Positions 49,101-59,758 of a stretch of 64,000 bases of DNA are shown piece by piece. The stretch comes from Adineta vaga. Lineage: Eukaryota > Rotifera. The stretch spans positions 13,888,001 to 13,952,000 of the forward strand of contig CP075496.1 of NCBI GenBank assembly GCA_021613535.1, written 5' to 3'. The notes under the pieces were generated by a model. The model saw only the letters and a list, made by a program, of their open reading frames with translations, had not been told where the DNA came from and made no database searches. Position numbers and translations under genes: made by a program. Positions within the stretch are counted from its first letter, which is position 1. Every line of letters starts with the position of its first letter.

Positions 49101-50440
49101 TTTTGCTCTTGATCAAATAGAAATTGCATTGATTCTTTTTAAAAATAGGTTCAAAATCGATTGTAAAGAATGTATTTCATTCGAATTCTTTTCAGATTAA
49201 AAAAAGAAGCAATTCAATATTTAAATGATCTTGCTATTGAATTTCATCGAACTACAAAACATCAATTATCTCAAACAATTCAACGTACAATTCATGAAAA
49301 CTTTTATCTTAACAATCAAATTAAGAATTTATCTACTCAATTAGAAAAATCATTTGAAACAAATCGAAAAACAGAAGAAAATAATCAACAGTTAACACGA
49401 ACCATTGCTATTCTTCAAGATATTGAAACACAATCAGCAAATCAAATTTTTACTACAGAAAATGTCAAGTTTAATCGTATGAAAAGTAAAATAATGAACA
49501 AAATTTTCTCATTTCAGATTATTCGAATGCTCTGTAAACAATTGAAAGAATGTAAAGAAGAAAAAGTGATGAAAACAAAAATCATTGAATTAAAAACAAC
49601 GAACGAAAACAAACCGGATGAATTGAAACCAGAAAGTATATGTAAAAAAAACGAAGAAGAATCGATCGAATTAAAAAGTTTCAAAGAAGAAAATTATCTA
49701 TTAAAAAATATTATCGATCGTGCAGCAATTGCTATTAATAATGTTATTCAGGTATTCTTTAAAACGATGACTTACATGAATATATATAGATAAATTGACT
49801 GTACTGAGATTTTAAGTACATAATTTCGATGACAACTCGATTGAGGTTAATGTACTTCGGGTGAAGAATGAACCAATGAAGAGAGAGAAAAGACAAGATT
49901 TTGAATAACAACTGATATCATAACTAAATAAGTAATCGATTGTCCTATCGAGCGATAAAATCACGTGTATGTGGTTTGGATATAAAGCGACACATGGCAG
50001 GTATTTCTATTGGATATACGAAAACGAACAGGACGATTTTAAATATATATATAAATACAATAGGAAACAAGTTTTAATAATGATAAAGATTAAACAGTAC
50101 ACATTCGTTGTGTAATGAACATTGATATCTATATTTAGTCTGAAGATAATCCGAATGAAATGTTAAAGAATGAAAAACGTTCTGAAATGCTTGAAGAATT
50201 TTTATCGATTCTTTTAACTTCACATCATTTGGGTCGAATTGAATTATCTTTTCAAAATCAATCATCTTTAACAAAAGGAATCTTTCCAGCAACACGTTTA
50301 GATTTACATCGAATGTATGTTTCAACTTAATTTATGAATTATCATCTAGAAACAAATCTTTCTTTAGTAGAACAGATCATCGTACTAAATCGACTAGTCA
50401 TTATCATCTTGGTGATTTAGGAATTGTTCCTTCTAATTGA
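46171..50440 (+). CDS. CFAP157: CFAP157, ciliary basal-body coiled-coil protein
   Basis: Exon 1 (46171-46334) starts with a Lys-rich run after MAPLKQS and ends FYLDQINSLEPRLI. It splices across 46335-48675 to YEKRCDELELM in exon 2. Together these match the start of animal CFAP157 ([23 protein letters not shown] in human). The coiled coil continues through exons at about 48676-48947, 49001-49148, 49196-49465 and 49518-49752 (LKDKRDISSYLKKQLE, NDRLIGLQKAKDQEKD, YLNDLAIEFHRTTKH). The exon at about 50140-50317 and the last exon (about 50369-50440) end in GDLGIVPSN, matching the conserved GDLGLVP near the family's C-terminus. CFAP157 is required for motile cilia and sperm flagellum formation and acts at the basal body. 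A whole antisense gene (ACSS3) lies in intron 1. Intron 49753-50139 is larger than the others and I see no gene in it. About 400 residues against about 520 in human; the missing part is the poorly conserved C-terminal region. Confidence 0.88.
46342..48626 (-). CDS. ACSS3: ACSS3-type mitochondrial short-chain acyl-CoA (propionyl-CoA) synthetase, nested in CFAP157 intron 1
   Basis: ATG at 48624-48626, TAA at 46342-46344, about seven exons. The basic, Arg-rich N-terminus (MYRTFIRRSSTYTNVYRSS) looks like a mitochondrial presequence. Then come the ACAS_N segment (FWSEQAQKIFWFKKW), the AMP-binding P-loop (YTSG|TTGTPKAIVRPTGGY, with an intron inside), WWSAADLGWVVGHSY, YEGKPIGTPDA, DHYWQTETGAPV, FPGYYD-like KYPGYYDTMD, and VAGHRLSGG. 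The catalytic Lys for adenylation is in LPKTRSGKVARN near the C-terminus. These strings follow ACSS3 more closely than ACSS1 or ACSS2. It activates propionate (and acetate less well) to the CoA ester in the mitochondrial matrix. Length about 640 residues is normal. Its stop codon lies seven bases inside the host intron, so its 3' UTR must overlap CFAP157 exon 1 in antisense. Confidence 0.92.
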
Positions 50441-50500
50441 ATATTGTTTTGTTTTTTTGCTTTGAATATAAAAATCAAAAGGCGCTCTTTTGTTCGTATT

Positions 50501-51498
50501 ATGTCAATATTAGTCAAACGATATCCTTGGTCTGCTAATACAAATGTTCATAGTGAAACAAGTTTCACGACTGATAATACGAGTCTTTCAGATCTTAGTC
50601 CATCAGAAATAAGTAGAACGAATTATTCGAAACCAGTTCGACATTTATATCTTATTCGTCATGGTCAATATCAACGAGAAAGAAGCGAATCTGACGGACA
50701 TTTAACTGCTAAAGGACAGAAACAAGCATTGTATGCAGCAAATTTTCTTATCTCACAATTACCTGAAAATGTTCTATTTGATTCATTAACACATTCAGAT
50801 AGTAAAATGTGATTGTTCGAATGAAAATTCGTGACATCAATTTTGTCTTTCTATAGTGATTCGAACACGTGAAACAGCAACAATTATATATAAACAATTA
50901 AAATTAATGAATAAAATTGATATTGAATATTTTTCAATTGATACAGATTTTCGAGAACATAATTTATTATTTGGATTTTTAATCGAAGGTAATTTTAATC
51001 AATATTGATAATCTATAGACGAACTTTTTCAGCGTAGTCTTATTGAATTAGGTAATTGGCATGCATTAAAACGTGATTATTTTCATTTAAAAAAACAATT
51101 TCTCAAAAATAATCAAACAACATTTGAAATTATCGTTGCACATCGAAATATAATTGGTCATTGTATTGAATTATTAACCATGATTCAACCTGATAAATCC
51201 GTTGCTTACAATGCTTCGATTACAGTTAGAATATCCAATAGATTTTTCTCTCAATTTGTCCTCTTTCTTTTTTTCTTTCTTTCAGCATATTATTGTCGAT
51301 GAACGAAGTGTTCTAATTGATTATGCTTATAAACATGATTTTATTCCAGATGAACTTTTAACCATGTGGGAAATTTATCTTCCAATTCAAGAAAATCATC
51401 ATCATGAACAACAATATGTTCATTCCGATATCAATGGTATTCAAGGTCGAGAAAGAAAAGGTTGTTGTATTCGTTTATTTCTTTCATGTTTTCGTTAA
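50501..51498 (+). CDS. PGAM5-like histidine phosphatase
   Basis: Four exons (about 50501-50807, 50859-50987, 51033-51227, 51286-51498). The histidine phosphatase signature LYLIRHGQY supplies the catalytic His. THSDS and IRTRETA follow, as in the PGAM5 HSSMTRAIETT region. EIIVAHRNIIGH contains the second His. KHDFIPDELLT aligns with TGFMPPDKIT at the PGAM5 C-terminus. PGAM5 is a Ser/Thr/His protein phosphatase of mitochondrial membranes, active in mitophagy and cell death. This protein lacks an obvious N-terminal membrane helix; instead it ends in KGCCIRLFLSCFR, a Cys-rich hydrophobic tail that might be acylated (inference). The start lies only 60 bases after the CFAP157 stop, in the same orientation, and an AG follows an A-rich tract just before it. 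This would suit trans-spliced or very closely packed transcription. Confidence 0.8.
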
Positions 51499-51519
51499 AT
51501 GAAAATGTTTTTATTGAAA

Positions 51520-52998
51520 TTATAAACGAAACAATTGATCAATATTATCAAAGACATGTTTTAAAGAATCTTTATTATGCATAAAATATCCTTGTAATTG
51601 TGCAGCACTTAAACATTTTGAATAATTTTCAGTTAAAGCTTCGATTTGTTTACTAAATCGATTGATTTCATCAGTTGTCGATTGAGGATAGAAACGAATT
51701 AACATTTGTTCAACTTGATATTGTGTTAATGGACCAATATATTGTTTACAATCAACTCGACCAGGACGAATCAATGCGGGATCAAGACTTTCAAAACAAA
51801 GGAAATTCGATTTATCGAAAACATATTTCAAATCTTACCGTTCAATAAAATTTGTTGTCATAAAGATAATTCGACCTTCTGTTGATATAACACCATCGAG
51901 TGCATTTAATAATCCACTTAAAGTTAATGGTTTCATACCTTGATATCGAATAGAATCTATTTAATAATAATGAAATACTAGAGAAACGATGTTTTTTTTA
52001 AAATGAAATCTTTACCTTCTTTTTCATAATGTCTTCCAACAGTTGCGGCATCAATATCTTCTAAGAGAATAATACTTTCTTCAGGAACATTACTTAATAA
52101 TTGTTGAAGACGATCATCAGTCATTGTACCTTGACTTAAATTAAGTGTACTTATACTTAAATCAAAATGTCCTAAAGATAAAAGACGAATTGAATGAAAA
52201 GATTTCGATGAATAGAAAAACCTGCAAGTGCCATAATTGCTGATGTTTTTCCTGAACCTGGTGGTCCGTAAAGAAGATAACCACGTCGATAAGGTATTCC
52301 TCGATCAATATACCAATGTGGATTGGAAAGGAATTGATCAACATCATTAATTAAACTTTGAAGAATTCCTTTATCAAGTATAACAGAATTCAATGGTCGT
52401 TTTCGTCTTGGATGACCAAATAAACGCCATTCATTAACTAAAATCGATTGAATGATTAAAAAGAAAACCTTGAATTCAATTTACTTGTTGGACTATAAAC
52501 AAGTGTTTTGCCTTCATTTGCTAATAGAGCAGCATCACGTGCTTTTTCTAAAATATCAATATAGATTTGTCGATCTTGCCCAAATGCTGTTAATTGTACA
52601 GATTCAAATGGTACACCGGAATTAATCATTTGTTCACGTGTACGTTCAACTTTTATGAATTTTCCTTTATAACGAAAATAATGTGTGCCAACCGATGGAA
52701 CAAATGTATAGGATGCTTGAATACGCGATGCTGGATCATCATTTTTAACTAATGTTGTTCGAGCACTTAAATGACGACTTGAATGACGTAATTGATGAGA
52801 AATCCATTGTAATAACCATGTATAACTTATATCATTATTCGGTACTTCAAGTGTAATCATATATTGACGACGGAAAAAGATTAAACCATATTGAGATGAA
52901 CGACGAAGAACAGCTAAAGCTGTACCAATACCAAGCAGACCAGCACCAGCACCAAAATATGGATTTGATGAAAGGGATGTCAATAAATCTGATAACAT
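51520..52998 (-). CDS. BCS1L: BCS1L, mitochondrial AAA chaperone for complex III
   Basis: Exons: about 52998-52487, 52439-52222, 52173-52016, 51957-51838 and 51793-51520. The N-terminus has the single membrane helix and internal import signal typical of BCS1 ([25 protein letters not shown]), then the BCS1_N domain. The AAA domain has Walker [10 protein letters not shown], Walker [11 protein letters not shown], sensor [18 protein letters not shown] and the arginine finger in RPGRVD. Length about 420 residues matches the family. BCS1L is an inner-membrane heptamer that translocates the folded Rieske iron-sulphur protein across the membrane into the bc1 complex. All key residues look intact. It is convergent with the PGAM5-like gene, with 21 bases between the two stop codons. 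Confidence 0.95.
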
Positions 52999-53150
52999 TT
53001 ACTATCAGAAGTAAAACGGTTTCATCAGAAAATGAGATATTCCATCGATTGATTTCATTGAAGGAAAAATTCACCAATAGAATTTCATAGGACAGTTTTT
53101 TTTTATTTAGTTATGAAAACAAGAAATTATTATCATCAAAACAAAATTCT

Positions 53151-54514
53151 TTATTCCTTTTTAAATGGATTAAAACGTGAGAAAAATGTGGCTAATTTTG
53201 ATCTAAAACAGAAAGATTAGTAATTATTTCTTTTGAATAACCATTTTTTTTGTGTATTTACTGTGTATTCACGTTTTTTGAATTGTTTTTAGTCGTTTTC
53301 GTATTTGTATTATCTTTAGAAAGAACACATACATTGACATATAAGCAAATAATGAAATGTATTTACTTGATGGTTTTCTAGTGGAGTTACGTGTTTCTGA
53401 ATTCGAGTTTAAAACTATATGAAATCGAAGAAATAGAAAGAAAGAAGAAAATCTTTATTACTGTACATACCTGGAGTTGAAAAGGAACGTTTTTCTAATA
53501 CGACTGATCGATTCTTCGACGAATTCAATGAATTTAATACACAATCATTCTATGAAAAAGATAAGGTTTTAAAAGATGAATCGTTGATAAAATCTATTAC
53601 TTCATGATCATTAAGATCATCGATTGAAAATTCTCGATTACAATGTTTGCACACAATTTCTATAGCATTTTTTTGGCTTTCGATTTGTCTAGAAATGAAT
53701 TTTAAGTTAATAAAATAGTTTTATCATCGATACAAACATTCTCTTTTTTTCAATTCGATCTTGATCTTGTTTGATACATTTTGTCTAAGCAGAAAACGAA
53801 TTGTGAGAAGAGATGATCAGGTCAGTATTCTTTGTTTTTTTAAATTACTTGATGTTGTGAAAGTTCGGAACGAAGAAAGAGTTTGTTACATATTTCACAA
53901 GGAAATTGAGTTGGTCTTTGAAAATATTTATAATGAATGAAATAATGAGAATGAAAAAGATTTTACGGAAGATTTTCTATTAGATGAATTGATAATTTTG
54001 GTATGAAATTCGTATTGGTTTTTGGATACGAATTTTGTGATGAACGATTCTTCGATTGGTCGAATGATGATGAATATTGTTTATTTTCTCGATACAATTG
54101 ATTTCTATCTAAATTAGAAGTTTATGATGATATTCCTAAGAGAATTTGTTCGTTACTTGAATTCGAAGATGTAATCTTTTTTCGTCGATTTTTCGGACAA
54201 TTTTCCTAAATAAATCAATGTTTAAAATGAATTATATTTATTTAAATAAGATTCAATACTTGATGAATCGTCAATTGATCAATTCGAAATTGTTCATAAC
54301 AAAATTCACATGGACCAAAATCATCAATATCTGTTCTACATTGATAAATTCGATTTATTTATCTTTTTTCTCCTTTAGAAATCAACGAACTCAGATAATA
54401 TGAATGTCTGCTGGAATCTTCTATTTCAAAATTTTGATTTTGTTCGTTCTTAAAATTCAATATCTTTTCTGATTGTTCGAAAATATTCCGATCATATTCA
54501 TCCGAACTCGACAT
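53151..54514 (-). CDS. Multi-zinc-finger protein with short CxxC..H modules, possibly TRAFD1/XAF1-like
   Basis: ATG at 54512-54514 (MSSSDEYDRN), TAA at 53151-53153, about eight small exons. The protein has at least three modules spaced by Ser/Asn-rich linkers: CEFCYEQFRIDQLTIHQ with a following NCP; PCEICNKLFLRSELSQHQ; CKHCNREFSIDDLNDHE with a following NDC. Each has the form CxxC-x(8-12)-H-x(3-5)-C, typical of TRAF-type or C2HC fingers as in TRAFD1 and XAF1. The C-terminus is basic and Ser-rich, ending SRFNPFKKE. The role is probably protein binding or signalling. The exon model is the least certain in this block because exons are tiny and linkers unconserved. Its start codon is 51 bases from the kinase stop, on the same strand. 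Confidence 0.6.
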
Positions 54515-54565
54515 TCTTCAAAATTAAAATAAAAACATTATCAATAAATAAACTTGACTTTGTTT

Positions 54566-55459
54566 TTACTTTGTAATTGATAATCCTTCATTTCTTTGAA
54601 TCTCTTTTAATCGTGAACATATCATCTTAAAATCAGGTCGATCTGTTGGTTCATTCTTCCAACATTCTAACATCAATGTCCAAAGCTTCGTATTACATTC
54701 GTCTGGTCGTGATAATAATTCTCCGTTTAATTTTCGTTGACCAACATCATTATCATCCGAGATCGATCCATAAGGAATCTTATATCCCGATGAACATGCT
54801 TCCCACATCAAAACAGCAAACGAATAAACATCTGATTTTTGTGAATAACCTGTTCGACCATGATTACGAATGATTTCTGGTGCTGCATAACGAATAGGAT
54901 AAATGATATCAGTTATTGATAAATTCGATAAATTTTGTGCTAAACCAAAATCAATTAATTTAACTAAATTCTTTTTCGGATCTTCCGGATGAGATTTGAT
55001 AACTAAAACATTTCGACATGCAAGATCACCATGAATAATGTTTTGCTGTGAAAGATACACCATTGCATTGGATATTTGAATAAATATTTCCAAAAGAACA
55101 GATTGATTTGGAATAAAAAATCGTTCTTGTAGAAGTTTACAGAGATCACCTGCTTCTGCATATTCTTGTAAAAGTAAAACAGATTCAGTATCGAATATTT
55201 GTTTACCATTTGGATTAACAAGACCATAAGTTTTAATAATATTTGGATGATCAAGTGTAATATAAAGTAAAACTTCATTAGTCGCATTTTGACCTTTCAT
55301 TTCTACAACAACAATAGGTGATGTATCGCCATTTAACCATTTGGCTTTACGAACAATTTTATCGAATCCTCCAATTAATTTTTCACCTATTTCGATATTA
55401 ACATCCTGTTCATATCCATATTGTTGTCGTAATGTTTTTAAAGAGGGTAGATCATCCAT
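54566..55459 (-). CDS. Tyrosine-kinase-like protein, single exon, with atypical VAIK region
   Basis: 297 residues, essentially a bare kinase domain. The glycine loop is weak (EKLIGGFDKIVRKAKW). The beta-3 strand reads SPIVVVEMKG, so the canonical VAVK lysine position appears to be Glu, with a Lys two residues later. The helix C Glu may be in TNEVLLYITLDHPNI. The catalytic loop HGDLACRNVL has the tyrosine-kinase form (DLxxRN) with Gly replacing the Arg of HRD. DFGLAQ, PIRYAAPE and SDVYSFAVLMWE are intact, and RPDFKMI closes the domain. No SH2, SH3 or membrane segment is seen. It probably belongs to an expanded lineage-specific kinase family. Active phosphotransfer is plausible but uncertain because of the lysine shift and weak glycine loop. 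Confidence 0.85.
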   Translation of the reverse strand: MDDLPSLKTLRQQYGYEQDVNIEIGEKLIGGFDKIVRKAKWLNGDTSPIVVVEMKGQNATNEVLLYITLDHPNIIKTYGLVNPNGKQIFDTESVLLLQEYAEAGDLCKLLQERFFIPNQSVLLEIFIQISNAMVYLSQQNIIHGDLACRNVLVIKSHPEDPKKNLVKLIDFGLAQNLSNLSITDIIYPIRYAAPEIIRNHGRTGYSQKSDVYSFAVLMWEACSSGYKIPYGSISDDNDVGQRKLNGELLSRPDECNTKLWTLMLECWKNEPTDRPDFKMICSRLKEIQRNEGLSITK

Positions 55460-55672
55460 TTTTCATATAGTAAAATTCATTAGTAAAATAATTTCAAGTA
55501 AAAGTTCTTCGAATTTAAAAAACAACAAAAACATCTACTCTGTTATTTAAGATAACATTCTTACAGTCCACGTGAGATGCAAAGAATTGGTGGATGTTTT
55601 TTTTTCAACATATATTTTACTTTTTTTCTCTTCCTCGGCCATTTCTTATCGAATTGTAATCGTAAATCTTAT

Positions 55673-55790
55673 GCTTACGGCCATACCACGTTGAATACAC
55701 CAGTTCTCGTCCGATCACTGAAGTTAAGCAACGTCGGGCTCGGTTAGTACTTGGATGGGTGACCGCCTGGGAATACCGAGTGTCGTAAGC
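55673..55790 (+). rRNA. 5S ribosomal RNA
   Basis: 118 bases, beginning GCTTACGGCCATACCACGTT and ending in GTCGTAAGC. The terminal stem (GCTTACG with CGTAAGC), the internal control region (AAGTTAAGCAACGTCGGGC, then GTACTTGGATGGGTGACCGC) and CCTGGGAATACCGAGTG are all canonical for animals. No second copy is in the window, so this is a dispersed copy. It lies 213 bases upstream of the kinase start, in the opposite direction. Confidence 0.97.
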
Positions 55791-55795
55791 TTTTT
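55791..55795 (+). terminator. RNA polymerase III terminator of the 5S gene
   Basis: A run of five T directly after the last base of the 5S stem, the usual polymerase III stop signal. Confidence 0.85.
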
Positions 55796-56372
55796 ATTGT
55801 TCTTATCAATATGAAAAATTTTTCACTACAAATAATTTTCAATTTTATTTCATCGTTTTTAATTTGTTTTCTTCTTTTTTCTTGCCAAAAACAAAATGCA
55901 ATAGACACAAATAAACAAACATACATTCATATATGTATATATATATATATCCATATACTGTTCAAAACAAACAAAAAAAAAACAAACGTTTTTCTTCGGA
56001 TGATAAATCATAAACAAGTTACGAACGGTAACAATAGAGCAACACACACCACAGCAAGAATGAACCAGAAAAAAACGAAAAGAAAAATGTCCGCGCAAAT
56101 TGCTGACATCATTTGGTTGATATTGAAACGAATAACAGAGGGAAAGAGAGAAAGAGAACAGAAAAATCTTTCAAGCCCATATTTATAGATACAATGTTGA
56201 TAAAGGAAAAGTCAAAACAAAAGAAGTTGAAGAAATTACAAAGTATGATGTTACTGTTCAATAAAGAATGACAAGAACAAGAACAACGAAAAATACCTGA
56301 GCAATTTGTATGTATGTGTGATTTGTTTTCTTTCGAAAGAAATAAAAATAGAATGGCACACATAATTTCCAC
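55796..56372. other. Gap between 5S rRNA and Ski 3' end
   Basis: AT-rich with a TA tract (about 55935-55950) and an A-rich tract near 55973-55985. It includes the Ski/Sno 3' UTR. No coding exon recognised. Confidence 0.45.
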
Positions 56373-59300
56373 CTAGTAGTGATCATCAATGGTTAATTTT
56401 GTATCTTCAACATCGATATCTTCATCATCTTCTCGTTCGGTCGATGTTGAAGTTTGAGGATCTGTTTCAATTATCATTTCTTCATCATCATTAACTTCTT
56501 GTTTAATTTGTTGTTCATCAATGATTTCTTCTTCTTCGACTTGTTCATCATCTTCCTCTCGTTCAGCTTGTGCTTTTTGATTTAATGTATCAACGATATC
56601 ATCTAAACAAGCTTTTTTATGTGGACTGGATTTTTTCGATAATGATCCATCGTTGTCTAATGTGGAAATTTGTTGTTCAGCTGCTAATAAACGTCGTTTA
56701 CGATCAAAATATTTCGGTTGTTCAATAGTTGTTTCATGTGCAATTAATGATGATGTACTATGAGATGATACATTAGAATCCATATCATCTGAATCTCCGA
56801 CAATACTATCGTGTTGAGGATTATTATCATTGGATGAAAATTTACTTCGACGACTACTTGTACTTGCATTTGATGAAATTTGATTCGTTTCAAGTTTCGA
56901 TAAACGTTCACGAAGTATTTCATTTTCACGCTGAAATAGAAAGAATTACAATAGATTGATGCATATTGATCTTTTCAAAATACGTACGCGTAAACGAACG
57001 AGGTCTTGATCACCGTTTGTTGATGTCGTTCGAGATGATTGAGTAAATGTGTGTATTTGTAATTGAGATATGTAAGTTATTAATTGTTGACGAGCGCGAG
57101 GAGAGGAAACAGTAGATTCAACAATTTGTCGAATGCCGTCACTTGTAAAATCTATTCAAAAGAACGGTTAGTATAAAACAAAAAAGGTCATTATGTTCTT
57201 CTGTTGGAAAAAGTAGACAAAAACATGTTTTTTCCGCTCAAACATCAATAACGATTAGTATTCTGTATCGGATATGGGCGGAAAAATGAGTTCGAACCGG
57301 TTTCTTTTTTCTTACCATTGAAATTTGTTATCGATGGATTTGTTGGTTCATCTGTTGGTCCTGGAGAATCGGATTGAACAACACGCAATGGTGAAGGTCG
57401 AGCACAACTAAATAAAAAAGAAGAAAAGCAGATGAAAATATATGAAATGAAGAAAATATAAACCTGTTCGATGTTGATGTTTCAATTGGTAATGCTAAGG
57501 GCAATGGTGCAGGTACTAATGAAGGTCTTGGTAAACATGTTCCAAATGAATAATCTCCGTAAGGATTATCTCGTTTCATTTGATTGTATGAATAAGACCA
57601 TGCAGCATCTGTTGATGAGGATGGATTTAATTTCGTTCGTTTTTCATTTGATATTAAAGAATCCTTTAAAACAAAAAAGAACAAATGAAAATTTTTCCAA
57701 TCGAAAGAAAAATAATTCTTACTGATGATTGTGTAAAACGTTTCTTTTGATGTTGATGATTATTATTTGTATTTGTATGAAGAAATCTTTCTTTAAATAA
57801 TTCAAATTCTTCTCGTCCTTTCAAATCTTCAGTCGAACGAATTTTTAAATATGAACGCCAATTATCCGAATTAAATCCCCAATGACAAATACGATTCTCT
57901 TCCGATTTATGTCCATGTGAGACGAATGTTTTCGGAGAAAACAAAGCTTGACAACTATCACATTGAATACATTCAGCTTGTGCTGCGATGTATAAGGTTG
58001 GATATAATGTTCCCGAGCATTTACCAAAACATTTATGTTGAACTTTAATTGAATATAAACGTTCATATGGATTTGTTGTTGTTGAATTAACTGTATGTAA
58101 TTGTCCTTTATAATGTAATTGCAAAAGACTTGCGCATAAACGTTCTGCATCTGTTTGAGTAATTAAACCACACGATGGCGCATTTAATGGTAGAACTTGT
58201 GTCTTTTTAAGTATATCTAATTGTTCATTTGTACAACGTGAACAATAAATATGTAAACGTTCACATGCGGCATTGATTTCTTGTAAGCAAAAATCTTTCA
58301 AAACGGTATTCAAAATTTCCGGTAAACATAAACGTTTTTCACCGCCAACAACAAAACATGTAATTCTTTCACCTAGATCAAAAGAACAACAAAATATAAC
58401 AATCTACTCAAATGAAGAAAAAAAACTAGGGCAAAAACCTGTTCGAATTACATTCATATCATTACTTACAAGAAACATGATTCAACTGTCTCATTTTTTC
58501 CTTTCAGATAATTCTTTGCAAGTAGACGAAAGCTTCGACGTAAATGCTACGCTTCAATAGTTCAGCATGTCTATCTTGTTTTTTTCTTTCGTATTAAGCT
58601 TCTTTTTTTTCTCGCAAGGTAATGAGATGTGTTTAGTCAATTCTAATTATAAGGAAGAAAAAAGAAAGATTTTCTGATGTTTAATAGAATATTTTATTTC
58701 CTTTCTGATGGCGAAGCTAGAAAAAGAAAGTGTGTTAATAAAATAAAATGCCCTTAAAATAATTTGAAAATAAAACATTTTTAATAGAAATTAAAGTACT
58801 CAATTCGTCACGTTTATTTTTTTTTAACTTTGAAAGAAAAAATGATGAGAATCTTTATACAGACAAAGGAAATATTATATTTACTTAAGTCAACCGTGAA
58901 CTGAAATGATTCAATTGTGTCTTTTCTTTCGAATAACAAAGGTATTTTTGAGTAAATGTCTATGAGATATGTTCTTATTCTTTATCATATTATCGAAGAG
59001 AGAAAAAGAAAAGATTTCGATTGATTTGATGGCAACTGTTTTGTTTACTACGTTGTTCACGTGAAAGTAATTCGAGATACCTATCAATCAAGCGAGTAAA
59101 ATTTGATCGCTAGTCTCATATAATCGTTTATTTAGAGTTATTCGATGTCCTTCGATCAAGATAGAAATGTTTAATCTTCGATCTTGTCGTTGAAAATCAA
59201 TATTTGCAAAGAATTGATATTCGGAGGAGGATAAAAAATATCAATTCTCATACCTGATGATAATGTTGTTTCACATTTCGAACCTGCTGTTACAGATGAT

Positions 59301-59758
59301 GATGTCGTTGATGATGATGATGATGTGTCAGCTTGTATGCAGGGTGGACCCTGTATAACAGAACCTAATGGTGGTTGAAGCCATTGATCAAATGACGATG
59401 TTTCTTTGCTTTGTTGTTGGTTAATCGGTTTTTTTAATGGAGTATTAGTTGGTGAGATAATTTGTTGTTGATCAAGTTTACCATTCGTTAATGTTGAAGA
59501 TGATAATTTTAAATTTGTTGATGAATTTTCTGTATTTAATTTTGATAAACCATTACTAAGATGATGTCGAGGTGATAGAGTAGCTACAGCATTTGGTGGT
59601 GGATGATTGAAATAAAAAGCATGTTGAAGAAATTCTTTTGCACTGGATTGTTGATTAAAATGGTGATGATGACGTGCAAGAAGTTTGAGTAATTGAGGAT
59701 CAAATGATGAAATTGGAGGTGCCACTGAATTTGTTGGAGTCGACGTTGTCGTCGTCAT
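56373..59758 (-). CDS. Ski/Sno family transcriptional corepressor
   Basis: Exon 1 (59758 to about 59254) starts MTTTTSTPTNS, is rich in Ser, His and Pro and ends KCETTLSSG. It splices over about 880 bases to [20 protein letters not shown] near 58374. The joined text matches human SKI ([20 protein letters not shown]). The Ski/Sno/Dac domain continues with HIYCSRCTNEQLDILKK and LNAPSCGLITQTDAERLC. The SAND-like Smad4-binding domain follows: CFGKCSGTLYP, CIQCDSC, HGHKSEENRICHWGFNSDNW. Downstream exons carry a short coiled coil (RRENEILRERLSKLE) and an acidic tail (EREEDDEQVEEEEIIDE) ending at TAG 56373-56375. Ski/SnoN proteins bind Smad2/3/4 and N-CoR to repress TGF-beta/BMP targets in the nucleus. 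The SKI/SKIL motifs, not the SKOR or DACH forms, are present. About 640 residues. Confidence 0.92.

Noticed and set aside
58478-58560. Separate start of Ski at MFLVSNDMNVIRTG
   Set aside because: It is in phase with the Ski exon, but joining to the 59758 exon rebuilds the conserved CET..E motif far better; kept only as an alternative start.
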